A stretch of 7,542 nucleotides of DNA. Source: RGVT01 sp037129475 (GTDB lineage Bacteria > Planctomycetota > Planctomycetia > Pirellulales > UBA1268). The stretch covers positions 1 through 7,542 of the forward strand of contig JBAXUY010000138.1 in the NCBI GenBank assembly GCA_037129475.1, written 5' to 3'. Below are positions 1-6,694 of the stretch, piece by piece; positions within the stretch are counted from its first letter, which is position 1, and each line of letters begins with the position of its first letter. The translations under genes were made by a program, and so were the position numbers. The notes beneath the pieces were generated by a model. The model saw only the letters and a program-made list of their open reading frames with translations, was not told the origin of the DNA and did no database searches.

Positions 1-112
1 TATCTGACCAGCGCAGGCATGGATGCCGGAGCGCAGGCAGATCCGAGTGAGCGAAGCCCAGGATGGGCGCAGCGAACGTCCGGCGAAACGGTACGGGGCA
101 ACCCCGAGCCGG
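1..112. repeat. Dispersed intergenic repeat, copy 1
   Basis: This is a non-coding stretch downstream of nuoD. Its core (42-112) matches 6579-6650 almost base for base: 66 of 71 aligned bases are identical, the five substitutions are all transitions, and there is one single-base indel. The upstream part (about 5-41) resembles 6543-6578 more loosely, sharing the start TGACCAGCG, so the element looks like two related sub-units of about 40 bp. It contains small palindromes, for example GGCAT-GG-ATGCC at 16-27. The right end GGGGCAACCCCGAGCC (95-110) is identical to one arm of the inverted repeat bounding copy 2; the matching left arm would lie outside the window. I see no open reading frame with coding character. 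Any mobility or function is unknown. Confidence 0.8.
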
Positions 113-131
113 TGGCGCACGAAGACCAAAG

Positions 132-1340
132 CTACCGGTCGATCTCGCCCATCACGATGTCGAGGCTCCCCACGATTGCCGGCACGTCGGCGATCAGGCA
201 GCCGCGGCAGAGTTCGTGGAGGACCGAAAGGTTCGAGAACGAGCTCGAGCGGGCCCGGGCCCGCCACGGGATCGGCGAGCCGTCGCCGACCAGGTAAAAA
301 CCCATCTGGCCCTTCGGGCATTCGGTCTCGAGATACGCATCGCCCGCAGGGATCTTCTCCATGAGCTTGAGCGGCTCGCCGAGCGGACCCTTGCAGGCGG
401 AATAGCGGTCGATCGCCTGGCGGACGAGGTCGATCGACTGCACGACTTCGAGCATTCGCACGAAAAAGCGGTGCCAACAGTCGCCGAGCACCGCATCGGC
501 CGGCACGGCGGGGTAGGAGTGGTCGCGGGGATAGCGTCCGTCCTTCTGCACGGCCACCTCGAACGCGTAGCCGTCGTACATCGCGGTGTAGATGCTCTCG
601 CCGTCGCGCCGCATGTCCTGGTCGACGCCGCTGCCGCGGAGCACGGGGCCCGAGCAGCCGTAGTCGATCGCCATGGCGGGCGACAGCACGCCGATCCCGG
701 CCGTTCTCTTGACGAAAATCGCGTTGGTGGTGAGCAGCGCGTGGTATTCCTGGATCACCGGTTCGAACTGCTTCAGGAAGGCCTCGCACTTGTCGAGCCA
801 GCCGGGCGGCAGGTCTGCGGTGAGGCCACCGACGGTGATGTAGCTGTACGTCAGACGGGCGCCGCAGGTCTCCTCGAAGAGGTCGAGGATTTTTTCGCGT
901 TCACGAAAGGCGTAGAGGAACGGGCTGAAGGTTCCGAGGTCGAGACCGTAGGCACCCATGCCGACCAGGTGGCTCGCGATCCGACCCAGCTCCGCGATCA
1001 AGACCCGCAGGTGCCGGGCCTTCTCGCTGACCTCGTACTTCATCAACTTCTCGACCGCGAGCGCCCAGCCGAGATTCATGTTCATCGCGGCCAGATAGTC
1101 CATCCGGTCGGTGTACGGAATCCACTGGCGTGCCGACAGGTTCTCACCGATCTTCTCCGCACAGCGGTGCAGGTATCCGACGTGAGGCTCCACCTGCGAC
1201 ACGACCTCGCCGTCGGTCCGCAGCACCAGCCTGAGCACGCCATGCGTGCTCGGGTGTTGCGGCCCCATGTTGACGAGCATCTCGTCGGTACGGACGTCGA
1301 ATTCGATGATCCGCGGATCGTCGTCGATGAGTTGAGCCAT
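132..1340 (-). CDS. nuoD: NADH-quinone oxidoreductase subunit D (NuoD, 49 kDa)
   Basis: This is the 402-residue large peripheral-arm subunit of respiratory complex I, which forms the quinone pocket together with NuoB. The length is normal for a stand-alone NuoD. The N-terminal signature GPQHPSTHG is at residues 26-34, and MDYLAAM follows at 80-86. By alignment to Thermus Nqo4, H33 and Y82 correspond to the quinone-headgroup residues His38 and Tyr87. The C-terminal block, from SFSNL at 367-371 through GSLDIVMGEIDR, is the conserved family ending, so the protein is complete. The segment around residues 262-288 (QKDGRYPRDHSYP and flanks) looks longer than in typical NuoD. It is the last gene of the nuo cluster, 26 bp after nuoC. 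A GAGG (1350-1353) lies 9 nt before the ATG. No T-rich terminator follows it, only the repeat. Confidence 0.97.
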   Translation of the reverse strand: MAQLIDDDPRIIEFDVRTDEMLVNMGPQHPSTHGVLRLVLRTDGEVVSQVEPHVGYLHRCAEKIGENLSARQWIPYTDRMDYLAAMNMNLGWALAVEKLMKYEVSEKARHLRVLIAELGRIASHLVGMGAYGLDLGTFSPFLYAFREREKILDLFEETCGARLTYSYITVGGLTADLPPGWLDKCEAFLKQFEPVIQEYHALLTTNAIFVKRTAGIGVLSPAMAIDYGCSGPVLRGSGVDQDMRRDGESIYTAMYDGYAFEVAVQKDGRYPRDHSYPAVPADAVLGDCWHRFFVRMLEVVQSIDLVRQAIDRYSACKGPLGEPLKLMEKIPAGDAYLETECPKGQMGFYLVGDGSPIPWRARARSSSFSNLSVLHELCRGCLIADVPAIVGSLDIVMGEIDR

Positions 1341-1366
1341 GGTGATGCGCCTCGTGAGAAGAGCGG

Positions 1367-1897
1367 CTACCGTCCCCTGATGCCGTGATACTCGAGCGGC
1401 ATCTCGTAATCCTTGCGGAGCGGATAGCCTTCCCAGTCCTCGGGGCAGAGAATGCGTCGCAGATCGGGATGACCGACGAAATTCACACCCGACATGTCGA
1501 ACACCTCACGCTCGTGCCAGTCGGCCGTGCGCCACACGCCTGCCACGCTCGGCACATCAGGCGGTTCACCCGGAGTGTCGTTCTTCCACCGGGGAAGGCT
1601 CGCTTTCAACACGAGGCTGACGCGGGCGGGGGTGCTCCAGAGGTGATAGACGAGCTCGATCCGCGGCTGCCAGGCGACCTTCGCCGCCTTCTTCGGATCC
1701 GGTTCGCACCAATCGACGGCCGTGACACACTCGAGGGAATCGAACCGGGGGTCCGACGACTCCTTCAGCCACCGCGATACATCGGCGATCCGCTCGGCAG
1801 CGACCTCGATCCAGGGATCGATCGCCTCGAGATTCCGGCCGGTGACGGCGCCGGGCAGGGCCGCTTCGAGCTTTTCCAGAAATGCCGGACCACGCAT
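1367..1897 (-). CDS. nuoC: NADH-quinone oxidoreductase subunit C (NuoC, 30 kDa)
   Basis: This 176-residue peripheral-arm subunit of complex I packs against NuoD and NuoI. The diagnostic 30-kDa signature is present: DWHEREVFDMSGVNF at residues 126-140, then GHPDLRRIL at 142-150, and the ending EGYPLRKDYEMPLEYHG at 156-172. It is a stand-alone NuoC and not the NuoCD fusion of enterobacteria. The ATG is supported by a GAGGG (1905-1909) 7 nt upstream, one of the better ribosome-binding sites in the window. It lies 56 bp after nuoA. In the canonical order nuoB would lie in that gap, but 56 bp cannot hold it. The short low-similarity N-terminus is usual for the family. Confidence 0.97.
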   Translation of the reverse strand: MRGPAFLEKLEAALPGAVTGRNLEAIDPWIEVAAERIADVSRWLKESSDPRFDSLECVTAVDWCEPDPKKAAKVAWQPRIELVYHLWSTPARVSLVLKASLPRWKNDTPGEPPDVPSVAGVWRTADWHEREVFDMSGVNFVGHPDLRRILCPEDWEGYPLRKDYEMPLEYHGIRGR

Positions 1898-1953
1898 GTT
1901 CCTACCCTCGCCGTGTCGTGTCGCTCGCCTTCACCATCGGTCAGCCCGCCGCG

Positions 1954-2580
1954 TCAACCGGACGCAGCGCGGTCGGCCGATACCGCCCGCACCCAGTCGA
2001 GGTCACCACGGCTCCAGACATAGGCGAAGCCAATCAGCAGAACGACGAAGAAGGCGGCCATGTCCACCACGGCGGTCCGGGCGAGCAGCGAACCCGCTCG
2101 CGACACGGCCCACTCCGCCTCGGCCTGACGCTGGCTCCTGTCGCCCCGCGTGGCCTCGAGCCGGGTCTTCACCGCGTCGCTCGGCGTGAACGCCGGAACG
2201 GCCGGTGCCGCCACGCCCAGCTCCTTGAGCAGCCCCGCCGCGGCAGGGGCGAGTTCGGCGCCGTCGGCCTGCACCGTGACGAGCGCCGGATCGGACAGTT
2301 GCACCGCCTTCCCGAACACGGTCGCCCATGGGAAGAACAGCGCCACCTCGACGTCGAAAATGATGAACAACAGTGCCACGACATAGAACCGCAGATCGAA
2401 CTGCACGAAGCTCGAGCCGATGGCCGGCTCGCCACACTCGTACACCTCGAGCTTCTCGGTGTTCGGCGCCCGCGGCCGCACCAGCCAGCCCACGAGCAGG
2501 TTCACGCACAGAAACGCACCGCCGAGCGCCACGAACAGGGCGACGTAGCCGGCGATCAGGGCGGGATGGGTGGGACTCAT
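1954..2580 (-). CDS. nuoA: NADH-quinone oxidoreductase subunit A (NuoA) with enlarged loop
   Basis: This is a membrane subunit of complex I at the junction of the peripheral and membrane arms (ND3 homologue). It is 208 residues long, against about 115-150 for most NuoA proteins. Membrane segment 1 spans about residues 9-33. The conserved loop follows: YECG at 47-50 (Cys49 corresponds to the conserved ND3 loop cysteine), then FDLRFY at 61-66. Membrane segment 2, containing FDVEVALFFPWA (75-86), spans about 65-87. Membrane segment 3 spans about 171-190, with the familiar YVWSRGDLDW at 187-196. Between segments 2 and 3 lies an extra hydrophilic, Ala/Pro- and charge-rich stretch of roughly 70-80 residues (about 90-168). 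It starts 7 bp after nuoI with no strong Shine-Dalgarno, suggesting translational coupling. Family identity is certain; the loop's role is unknown. Confidence 0.95.
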   Translation of the reverse strand: MSPTHPALIAGYVALFVALGGAFLCVNLLVGWLVRPRAPNTEKLEVYECGEPAIGSSFVQFDLRFYVVALLFIIFDVEVALFFPWATVFGKAVQLSDPALVTVQADGAELAPAAAGLLKELGVAAPAVPAFTPSDAVKTRLEATRGDRSQRQAEAEWAVSRAGSLLARTAVVDMAAFFVVLLIGFAYVWSRGDLDWVRAVSADRAASG

Positions 2581-2587
2581 GCGAAGC

Positions 2588-3115
2588 CTACTGGTTCGGG
2601 CCGCCGTGCACCGGTTCGACGATCACCTTCGACGCCGCAACCGCCGTGGGATTGATCGTGGCCCGGCCCCACGCGACATCGACGGGCAGACGGGCGAAAT
2701 CGACCATCGTTCCGTCGCGGCTGTAGCAACTGAGATCGAGCGTCGATCCCATGAAGATGCAGTCCACCGGACAGGGTTCCACGCACAGGGCGCAGAACAT
2801 GCACTTGGAATAGTCGATGGTGAACCCTGTCACCTGGAAGCCCTTGCCACCGCTCACCCGCTCCTTGCCGATGTAGATGCAGTCGACCGGGCAGGCCTTG
2901 GCACACTGGTCGCACGCGATGCAGGTCGTCAGGTCGTAGCGGTGAAACCCGCGGTACCGAGCCGCCACGGGGGCGGGCAGTTCGGGATACTCGAAATGCT
3001 CGGTGAACGTGCGCCGCTTCTGGTCATACGTGCTACCGAAGACTCGCAGCGTGACCGCCATGCCCTCGAGCACGGTTCCGATGGCCGAAAACAGATTGCG
3101 AAACCAGGATTGCAT
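2588..3115 (-). CDS. nuoI: NADH-quinone oxidoreductase subunit I (NuoI, 2x[4Fe-4S] ferredoxin)
   Basis: This 175-residue iron-sulphur subunit of complex I passes electrons toward the terminal cluster in NuoB. Two ferredoxin motifs are intact: C65, C68, C71, C75-Pro and C105, C108, C111, C115-Pro (CxxCxxCxxxCP twice), each followed by VDCI. An amphipathic N-terminal helix (MQSWFRNLFSAIGTVLEGM) is typical of NuoI, as is its length. The reading frame stays open much further upstream (to 3556), but that extension overlaps csrA antisense and has no family resemblance, so the ATG at 3115 is chosen. It is the first gene of the nuoI-A-C-D cluster, an unusual place for nuoI, which normally lies between nuoH and nuoJ. 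No clear Shine-Dalgarno precedes it. Confidence 0.96.
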   Translation of the reverse strand: MQSWFRNLFSAIGTVLEGMAVTLRVFGSTYDQKRRTFTEHFEYPELPAPVAARYRGFHRYDLTTCIACDQCAKACPVDCIYIGKERVSGGKGFQVTGFTIDYSKCMFCALCVEPCPVDCIFMGSTLDLSCYSRDGTMVDFARLPVDVAWGRATINPTAVAASKVIVEPVHGGPNQ

Positions 3116-3158
3116 GGTTTTGCAGGCGGGAGACAGGGGACGACGACGGCTCCGCGAG

Positions 3159-3186
3159 AGTATAGGAACCGGTGCGGCACCAACAA
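3159..3186 (-). promoter_or_regulatory. Candidate sigma70-type promoter for nuoI-A-C-D
   Basis: On the minus strand a -35-like TTGTTG (3181-3186) is separated by 16 bp from a -10-like TATACT (3159-3164). The -10 matches the consensus at five of six bases, the -35 at three. Transcription would start near 3152, giving a leader of about 36 nt before the nuoI ATG. Planctomycete promoters are poorly characterised, so this is a pattern match only. Confidence 0.4.
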
Positions 3187-3323
3187 GCACCGTGCGGAAA
3201 CACGGCGGCATCAACACGTTGCGACGTTGCGGCAGGGTGTCCACGCCGCAGCGGGACGTCGAAACATGCACGTTCAGCCCAAAGATTGCGGCTTTTCCAC
3301 CCCGCCCGCCCCCCGCAGAATGC

Positions 3324-3351
3324 TTGACTCTCGACCGGAAACCTTTACAGT
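3324..3351 (+). promoter_or_regulatory. Candidate sigma70-type promoter for csrA
   Basis: TTGACT (3324-3329, five of six consensus bases) and TACAGT (3346-3351, four of six) are spaced by 16 bp. A start near 3358 would give a leader of about 70 nt before the csrA ATG at 3428. The -10 lies within the loop of an inverted repeat (3330-3369), which would let a bound regulator block it. Confidence 0.45.
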
Positions 3352-3369
3352 TAAGAGGTTTGAGTCGAG
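3330..3369 (+). promoter_or_regulatory. Interrupted inverted repeat over csrA promoter (operator or leader stem)
   Basis: The left arm is CTCGAC (3330-3335), a 3-base gap, then AAACCT (3339-3344). The right arm is AGGTTT (3356-3361), a 2-base gap, then GTCGAG (3364-3369). This gives 12 base pairs with a 3x2 internal loop and an 11-nt centre. It straddles the putative -10 box and start site. As DNA it could be an operator for a dimeric repressor. If transcription starts further upstream it would be an RNA stem-loop. No T-run follows, so it is not an intrinsic terminator. Confidence 0.5.
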
Positions 3370-3415
3370 TGCGGTCGGCGTCGCCTCGGCTCTTGGAATG
3401 CGCCGCAGATGCGCC

Positions 3416-3420
3416 AAGGA
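3416..3420 (+). promoter_or_regulatory. csrA ribosome binding site overlapping a CsrA-type ANGGA motif
   Basis: AAGGA lies 7 nt before the csrA ATG and fixes the start at 3428. AAGGA also fits the ANGGA consensus bound by CsrA. A second GGA lies at 3395-3397 (TTGGA). The GGA of the Shine-Dalgarno can pair with TCC at 3425-3427 in a tiny hairpin. Both points are compatible with autoregulation but do not prove it. Confidence 0.6.
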
Positions 3421-3427
3421 ATGGTCC

Positions 3428-3679
3428 ATGCTGGTTCTGTCGCGGAAAAAGGACGAGAGTATCGTCATCAACAACGACATCACGATCGTTGTGGTGGAGA
3501 TTCGTGGCGACAAGGTCCGGCTCGGCGTCGAGGCGCCGAAGGAGGTCCCGGTGCATCGCCGCGAGGTGTTCGAGGCCATCGCACGCGGTGAACCGCTGGA
3601 TGCCGGCTCACTGGCCGCGCCCGAAGCCGACAACGCGTCCGCCGAACCGCGGCCTCCTGCCACCGACGCCATTCCCTGA
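3428..3679 (+). CDS. csrA: Carbon storage regulator CsrA (RsmA family)
   Basis: This 83-residue protein belongs to a small dimeric RNA-binding family that binds GGA motifs in mRNA leaders and alters translation or stability. The N-terminal 53 residues match the family along their whole length: MLVLSRK at 1-7, GDKVRLGVEAPKEVPVHRREV at 27-47. The RNA-contacting L4, R6 and R44 known from E. coli CsrA fall at the same positions here. The tail (about residues 54-83) is longer than the 61-residue E. coli protein allows for and is rich in Ala, Pro, Glu and Asp, so it is probably disordered. An in-frame ATG further upstream (3398) was rejected because the family starts at MLVL and AAGGA is correctly spaced for 3428. 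No flagellar gene is nearby, so no fliW partner is visible. It ends 37 bp before tRNA-Glu. Confidence 0.96.
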   Translation: MLVLSRKKDESIVINNDITIVVVEIRGDKVRLGVEAPKEVPVHRREVFEAIARGEPLDAGSLAAPEADNASAEPRPPATDAIP

Positions 3680-3716
3680 TGGCCTCGTCTGCGGTACAAC
3701 GATTTCGCTGGTCGCT

Positions 3717-3788
3717 GGCCCCATCGTCTAGCGGTTAGGACACGGCCCTTTCAAGGCTGGAACCGGGGTTCGATTCCCCGTGGGGTCA
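3717..3788 (+). tRNA. tRNA-Glu (anticodon UUC)
   Basis: This is a full 72-nt cloverleaf. The acceptor stem pairs GGCCCCA (3717-3723) with TGGGGTC (3781-3787), including one G-T wobble, with discriminator A at 3788. The D arm runs from GTCT to GGAC. The anticodon stem is CGGCC/GGCTG with loop CTTTCAA (3748-3754) and anticodon TTC at 3750-3752. The variable region is 4 nt. The T stem is CGGGG/CCCCG with loop TTCGATT. The 3' CCA is not encoded. It lies 37 bp after csrA and 25 bp before hemH, on the same strand, with no terminator visible on either side, so co-transcription with either neighbour is possible. A weak -10-like TACAAC (3695-3700) lies 16 bp upstream. Confidence 0.97.
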
Positions 3789-3813
3789 TTCTCTGCCGCT
3801 GAAAACTCCATCC

Positions 3814-4832
<1,019 letters not shown>

Positions 4833-4836
<4 letters not shown>

Positions 4837-5462
4837 GCCGGCCAGCCCGCCCCACGACCGTGGCCCTCGTGCACGGCTATCTCGCCAATCGCTACATGCT
4901 GTCGCTGCTCGCCGCGCGGCTCCGTGGACACGGGTTTCAGACGGCGCCCTGGGGCTACTGGAACATCCGCTGTTCGCTGCTCGTGCACGCCGAACGGTTC
5001 GCCCGGCGGCTCATGGCCCTCGACGCCGATGAGTCGGTCCACACGCTGCACGTCGTGACGCACAGCATGGGAGGCATCATCGCGCGGGCGGCGCTCGACC
5101 GCTACCGCCCGGCGAAGCTGGGCCGCCTGGTGATGCTCGCGCCTCCCAACAAGGGCTCGTTCGTGGCCACCCGTGCGGCAGGCACCTTCGGCCGCGTGCT
5201 CGAGCCGGTCCGCGAGCTGTCGACCGCGGCCGACAGTCTCGTGAACTCGCTGCCCGTGCCGCAGGACGTCGAGATCGGCGTGATCGCGGCCGAATGGGAT
5301 GCGCTCGTCGCGGAGGCAAGCACGCACCCCGACGCACCACACGCCCACGTCACACTGCCGACGTTCCACTCCGGACTCCTGTTTCGTCGCGATGCGGCCG
5401 ACCACGTGGCGGCCTTCTTGGCGACGGGACGGTTTCCCGTCGCCGCCGACGCCGTGCCATGA
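4833..5462 (+). CDS. Alpha/beta hydrolase, lipase/esterase-like
   Basis: This is a 209-residue protein of the alpha/beta hydrolase fold. ALVHGYLANRYM at residues 11-22 forms the first strand and an HG oxyanion-hole loop. The nucleophile elbow is THSMGG at 76-81 with Ser78; the usual first Gly of GxSxG is Thr here. Further landmarks are LAPPNKGS (102-109) and a C-terminal LPTFHSGLLF (175-184) whose H179 is the likely catalytic base. The acid could be D156 or E154. It resembles small triacylglycerol-lipase-type hydrolases (COG1075-like); the substrate cannot be read from sequence. There is no signal peptide, so it is probably cytoplasmic. Its ATG overlaps the hemH stop (ATGA) and its stop overlaps the next ATG in the same way. 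No Shine-Dalgarno is visible, so translational coupling is likely. The long open frame upstream of 4833 lies inside hemH and was not used. Confidence 0.88.
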
Positions 5463-6448
5463 ACCGCTCGCCACGTCCACTGGGAAGCTCGGCCGTGACC
5501 GTCGGTCCGCTCGGCCTCGGCTGCTGGCCCTTGGCCGGGATGACCCGCGACGGCGTGACGCCTGAGGCTGCGGAGGCGACGGTCAGGGAGGCCCTCGATC
5601 GCGGGATCACGCACCTCGACACCGCCTACTGCTACGGCGAGCACGGCGAGAGCGAGCGGGCGATCGCGGCCGCGATCCGCGGACGGCGTGAGCGTGCCGT
5701 GATCGCCGGGAAGTGCGGGATCCACTGGGAGCCCGACGCCGCTGCGACGCCGCCGCGACGCCAGGTCGTGGATGGCCGGCCGGAACGGATTCGAACGGAA
5801 GTCGCGGAGAGCCTGCGCCGGCTGGGCACCGACCACCTCGACCTGCTCTACCTGCACGCGCCCGACCCCCAGGTGCCGTTGGACGAGTCGGCCGGTGAAC
5901 TCGCGCGGCTGCTTGCCGCCGGCACGACGAAGGCGATCGGTGTATCGAACGTATCGCTCGCACAGCTCGAGGTGTTTGCGGCAGCCTGCCCCCTCGCAGC
6001 GTGTCAGCTGCACTACAACGTGCTGCAACGCGAGATCGAACGTGAGATCCTCCCGTGGTGCCGCGGGCACGGCGTGGCGATGATCGTCTACTGGCCGCTC
6101 ATGAAGGGGTTGCTCGCAGGCACGATGCACCGCGGACAGGTCTTTCCCGCGAGCGACAGCCGCCACAAATACCCGATGTTCAACGGAGTGGAGTTCGACA
6201 AAAACCTCGACTTCGTCGATCGACTCCGTCCCGTGGCCGCCCGGCTCGAATGCAGCCTCCCCGACCTCGTGCTCGCCTGGACGGCCGAGCAGCCGGGGAT
6301 CACGAGCGTGCTCTTCGGGGCAACGTCGCCGGAGCAGGTGACGATCAACGCCCAGGCCCTCACCGTCGACCTCGACGACGAAGCCCGCCGCGACATCGCC
6401 GCCGCGATCCACGCCCGCGGCCCGGTCGCCAACCGCCGCGCGGTGTAG
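5459..6448 (+). CDS. Aldo/keto reductase family oxidoreductase
   Basis: This 329-residue NAD(P)H-dependent oxidoreductase has a (beta/alpha)8 barrel fold. The catalytic tetrad is complete: D54 and Y59 in THLDTAYCYG (51-60), K85 in VIAGKCG (81-87), and H133 in LLYLHAPDP (129-137). GESE at 63-66, the strand AIGVSNVS (159-166) and the cofactor-side segment TSVLFGATSPEQV (282-294) are family landmarks. The length is normal. It is the third gene of the tightly overlapped hemH-hydrolase-AKR unit; the ATGA overlap with the hydrolase and the lack of a Shine-Dalgarno suggest coupled translation. The substrate is unknown, and a direct role in haem metabolism is not supported by sequence. A hairpin starts 24 bp after the stop codon. 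Confidence 0.93.
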   Translation: MNRSPRPLGSSAVTVGPLGLGCWPLAGMTRDGVTPEAAEATVREALDRGITHLDTAYCYGEHGESERAIAAAIRGRRERAVIAGKCGIHWEPDAAATPPRRQVVDGRPERIRTEVAESLRRLGTDHLDLLYLHAPDPQVPLDESAGELARLLAAGTTKAIGVSNVSLAQLEVFAAACPLAACQLHYNVLQREIEREILPWCRGHGVAMIVYWPLMKGLLAGTMHRGQVFPASDSRHKYPMFNGVEFDKNLDFVDRLRPVAARLECSLPDLVLAWTAEQPGITSVLFGATSPEQVTINAQALTVDLDDEARRDIAAAIHARGPVANRRAV

Positions 6449-6471
6449 GAGTGGTTGCCAAGCCTGCTGAT

Positions 6472-6493
6472 CGACAGAACTGGAGCTCTGTCG
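6472..6493 (+). other. Hairpin downstream of the aldo/keto reductase gene
   Basis: CGACAGA (6472-6478) and TCTGTCG (6487-6493) form a perfect 7-bp stem with an 8-nt loop, starting 24 bp after the stop codon at 6448. No T-run follows, so it is not a standard intrinsic terminator. It may protect the mRNA 3' end or take part in factor-dependent termination. Confidence 0.4.
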
Positions 6494-6506
6494 CTACGGT
6501 GAGGGA

Positions 6507-6650
6507 GGCTCGGGGTTGCCCCTATCATTGAGCCGGCGTGAGTGACCAGCGGAGCCAGGATGGCGCAGCGCCCGTCACTCCGAGTGAGCGGAGCCCATGG
6601 ATGGGCGCAGTGAGCGTCCGGCGAGATGGTACGGGGCAACCCCGAGCCGG
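6507..6650. repeat. Dispersed intergenic repeat, copy 2, bounded by 16-bp inverted repeats
   Basis: This is the second copy of the element seen at 1-112. The outer arms GGCTCGGGGTTGCCCC (6507-6522) and GGGGCAACCCCGAGCC (6633-6648) are perfect reverse complements, and pairing continues inward imperfectly (TATCAT opposite ATGGTA). Inside are two related sub-units beginning near 6540 and 6580 that share GAGTGA, GCGGAGCC, GGATGG and CGCAG. Smaller palindromes occur, for example GCCCAT-GG-ATGGGC (6593-6606). There is no clear target-site duplication (only GGA on both sides) and no transposase. It sits between convergent genes, as copy 1 sits beyond the nuo cluster end. It could be a MITE-like or REP-like element; function unknown. 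Confidence 0.75.
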
Positions 6651-6664
6651 ATTGGGCCGGTTGA

Positions 6665-6689
6665 TGGGACAGGCGGGACGCCTGTCCCA
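6665..6689. repeat. Strong palindromic hairpin between convergent genes
   Basis: TGGGACAGGC (6665-6674) and GCCTGTCCCA (6680-6689) form a perfect 10-bp stem with loop GGGAC. It ends 5 bp before the stop codon of the minus-strand gene at 6695. It has no T-run on either strand. It could be a bidirectional termination aid or a short dispersed palindrome unrelated to the neighbouring repeat. Confidence 0.55.
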
Positions 6690-6694
6690 CGGGC

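Larger units (their letters stand above)
3116..3427. other. Divergent intergenic region between nuoI and csrA
   Basis: These 312 bp separate two divergently transcribed units. I see no gene here; the frames that cross it are extensions of nuoI and csrA or antisense shadows. It holds a candidate minus-strand promoter (3159-3186) for the nuo cluster and a candidate plus-strand promoter (3324-3351) for csrA. It also holds an interrupted inverted repeat (3330-3369) and a weak hairpin, TGCGGC/GCCGCA with an 11-nt loop (3228-3250). The stretch 3190-3320 between the two promoters has no other recognised signal. Confidence 0.7.

Noticed and set aside
1..112. CRISPR-like repeat array
   Set aside because: The repeats are two dispersed copies 6.5 kb apart with sub-unit structure; there are no regularly spaced repeats with unique spacers and no cas genes.
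63..1388. 441-residue plus-strand open frame opposite nuoD
   Set aside because: nuoD and the nuoC end on the minus strand match their families throughout. The plus frame is an antisense shadow kept open by high GC and has no recognisable domain.
3330..3369. Attenuator/intrinsic terminator before csrA
   Set aside because: The stem is interrupted and no T-run follows the right arm.
2570..3427. Long upstream extension of the csrA frame
   Set aside because: CsrA begins MLVLSR and a well-spaced AAGGA precedes 3428; the upstream part is antisense to nuoI.
3116..3556. 147-residue N-terminal extension of the nuoI frame
   Set aside because: It runs antisense through csrA and its promoter and has no NuoI similarity; the family starts at the helix beginning at 3115.
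5102..6412. 436-residue minus-strand frame opposite the hydrolase and aldo/keto reductase
   Set aside because: Both plus-strand genes have complete catalytic residues and a tight operon layout; the antisense frame is a GC artefact.
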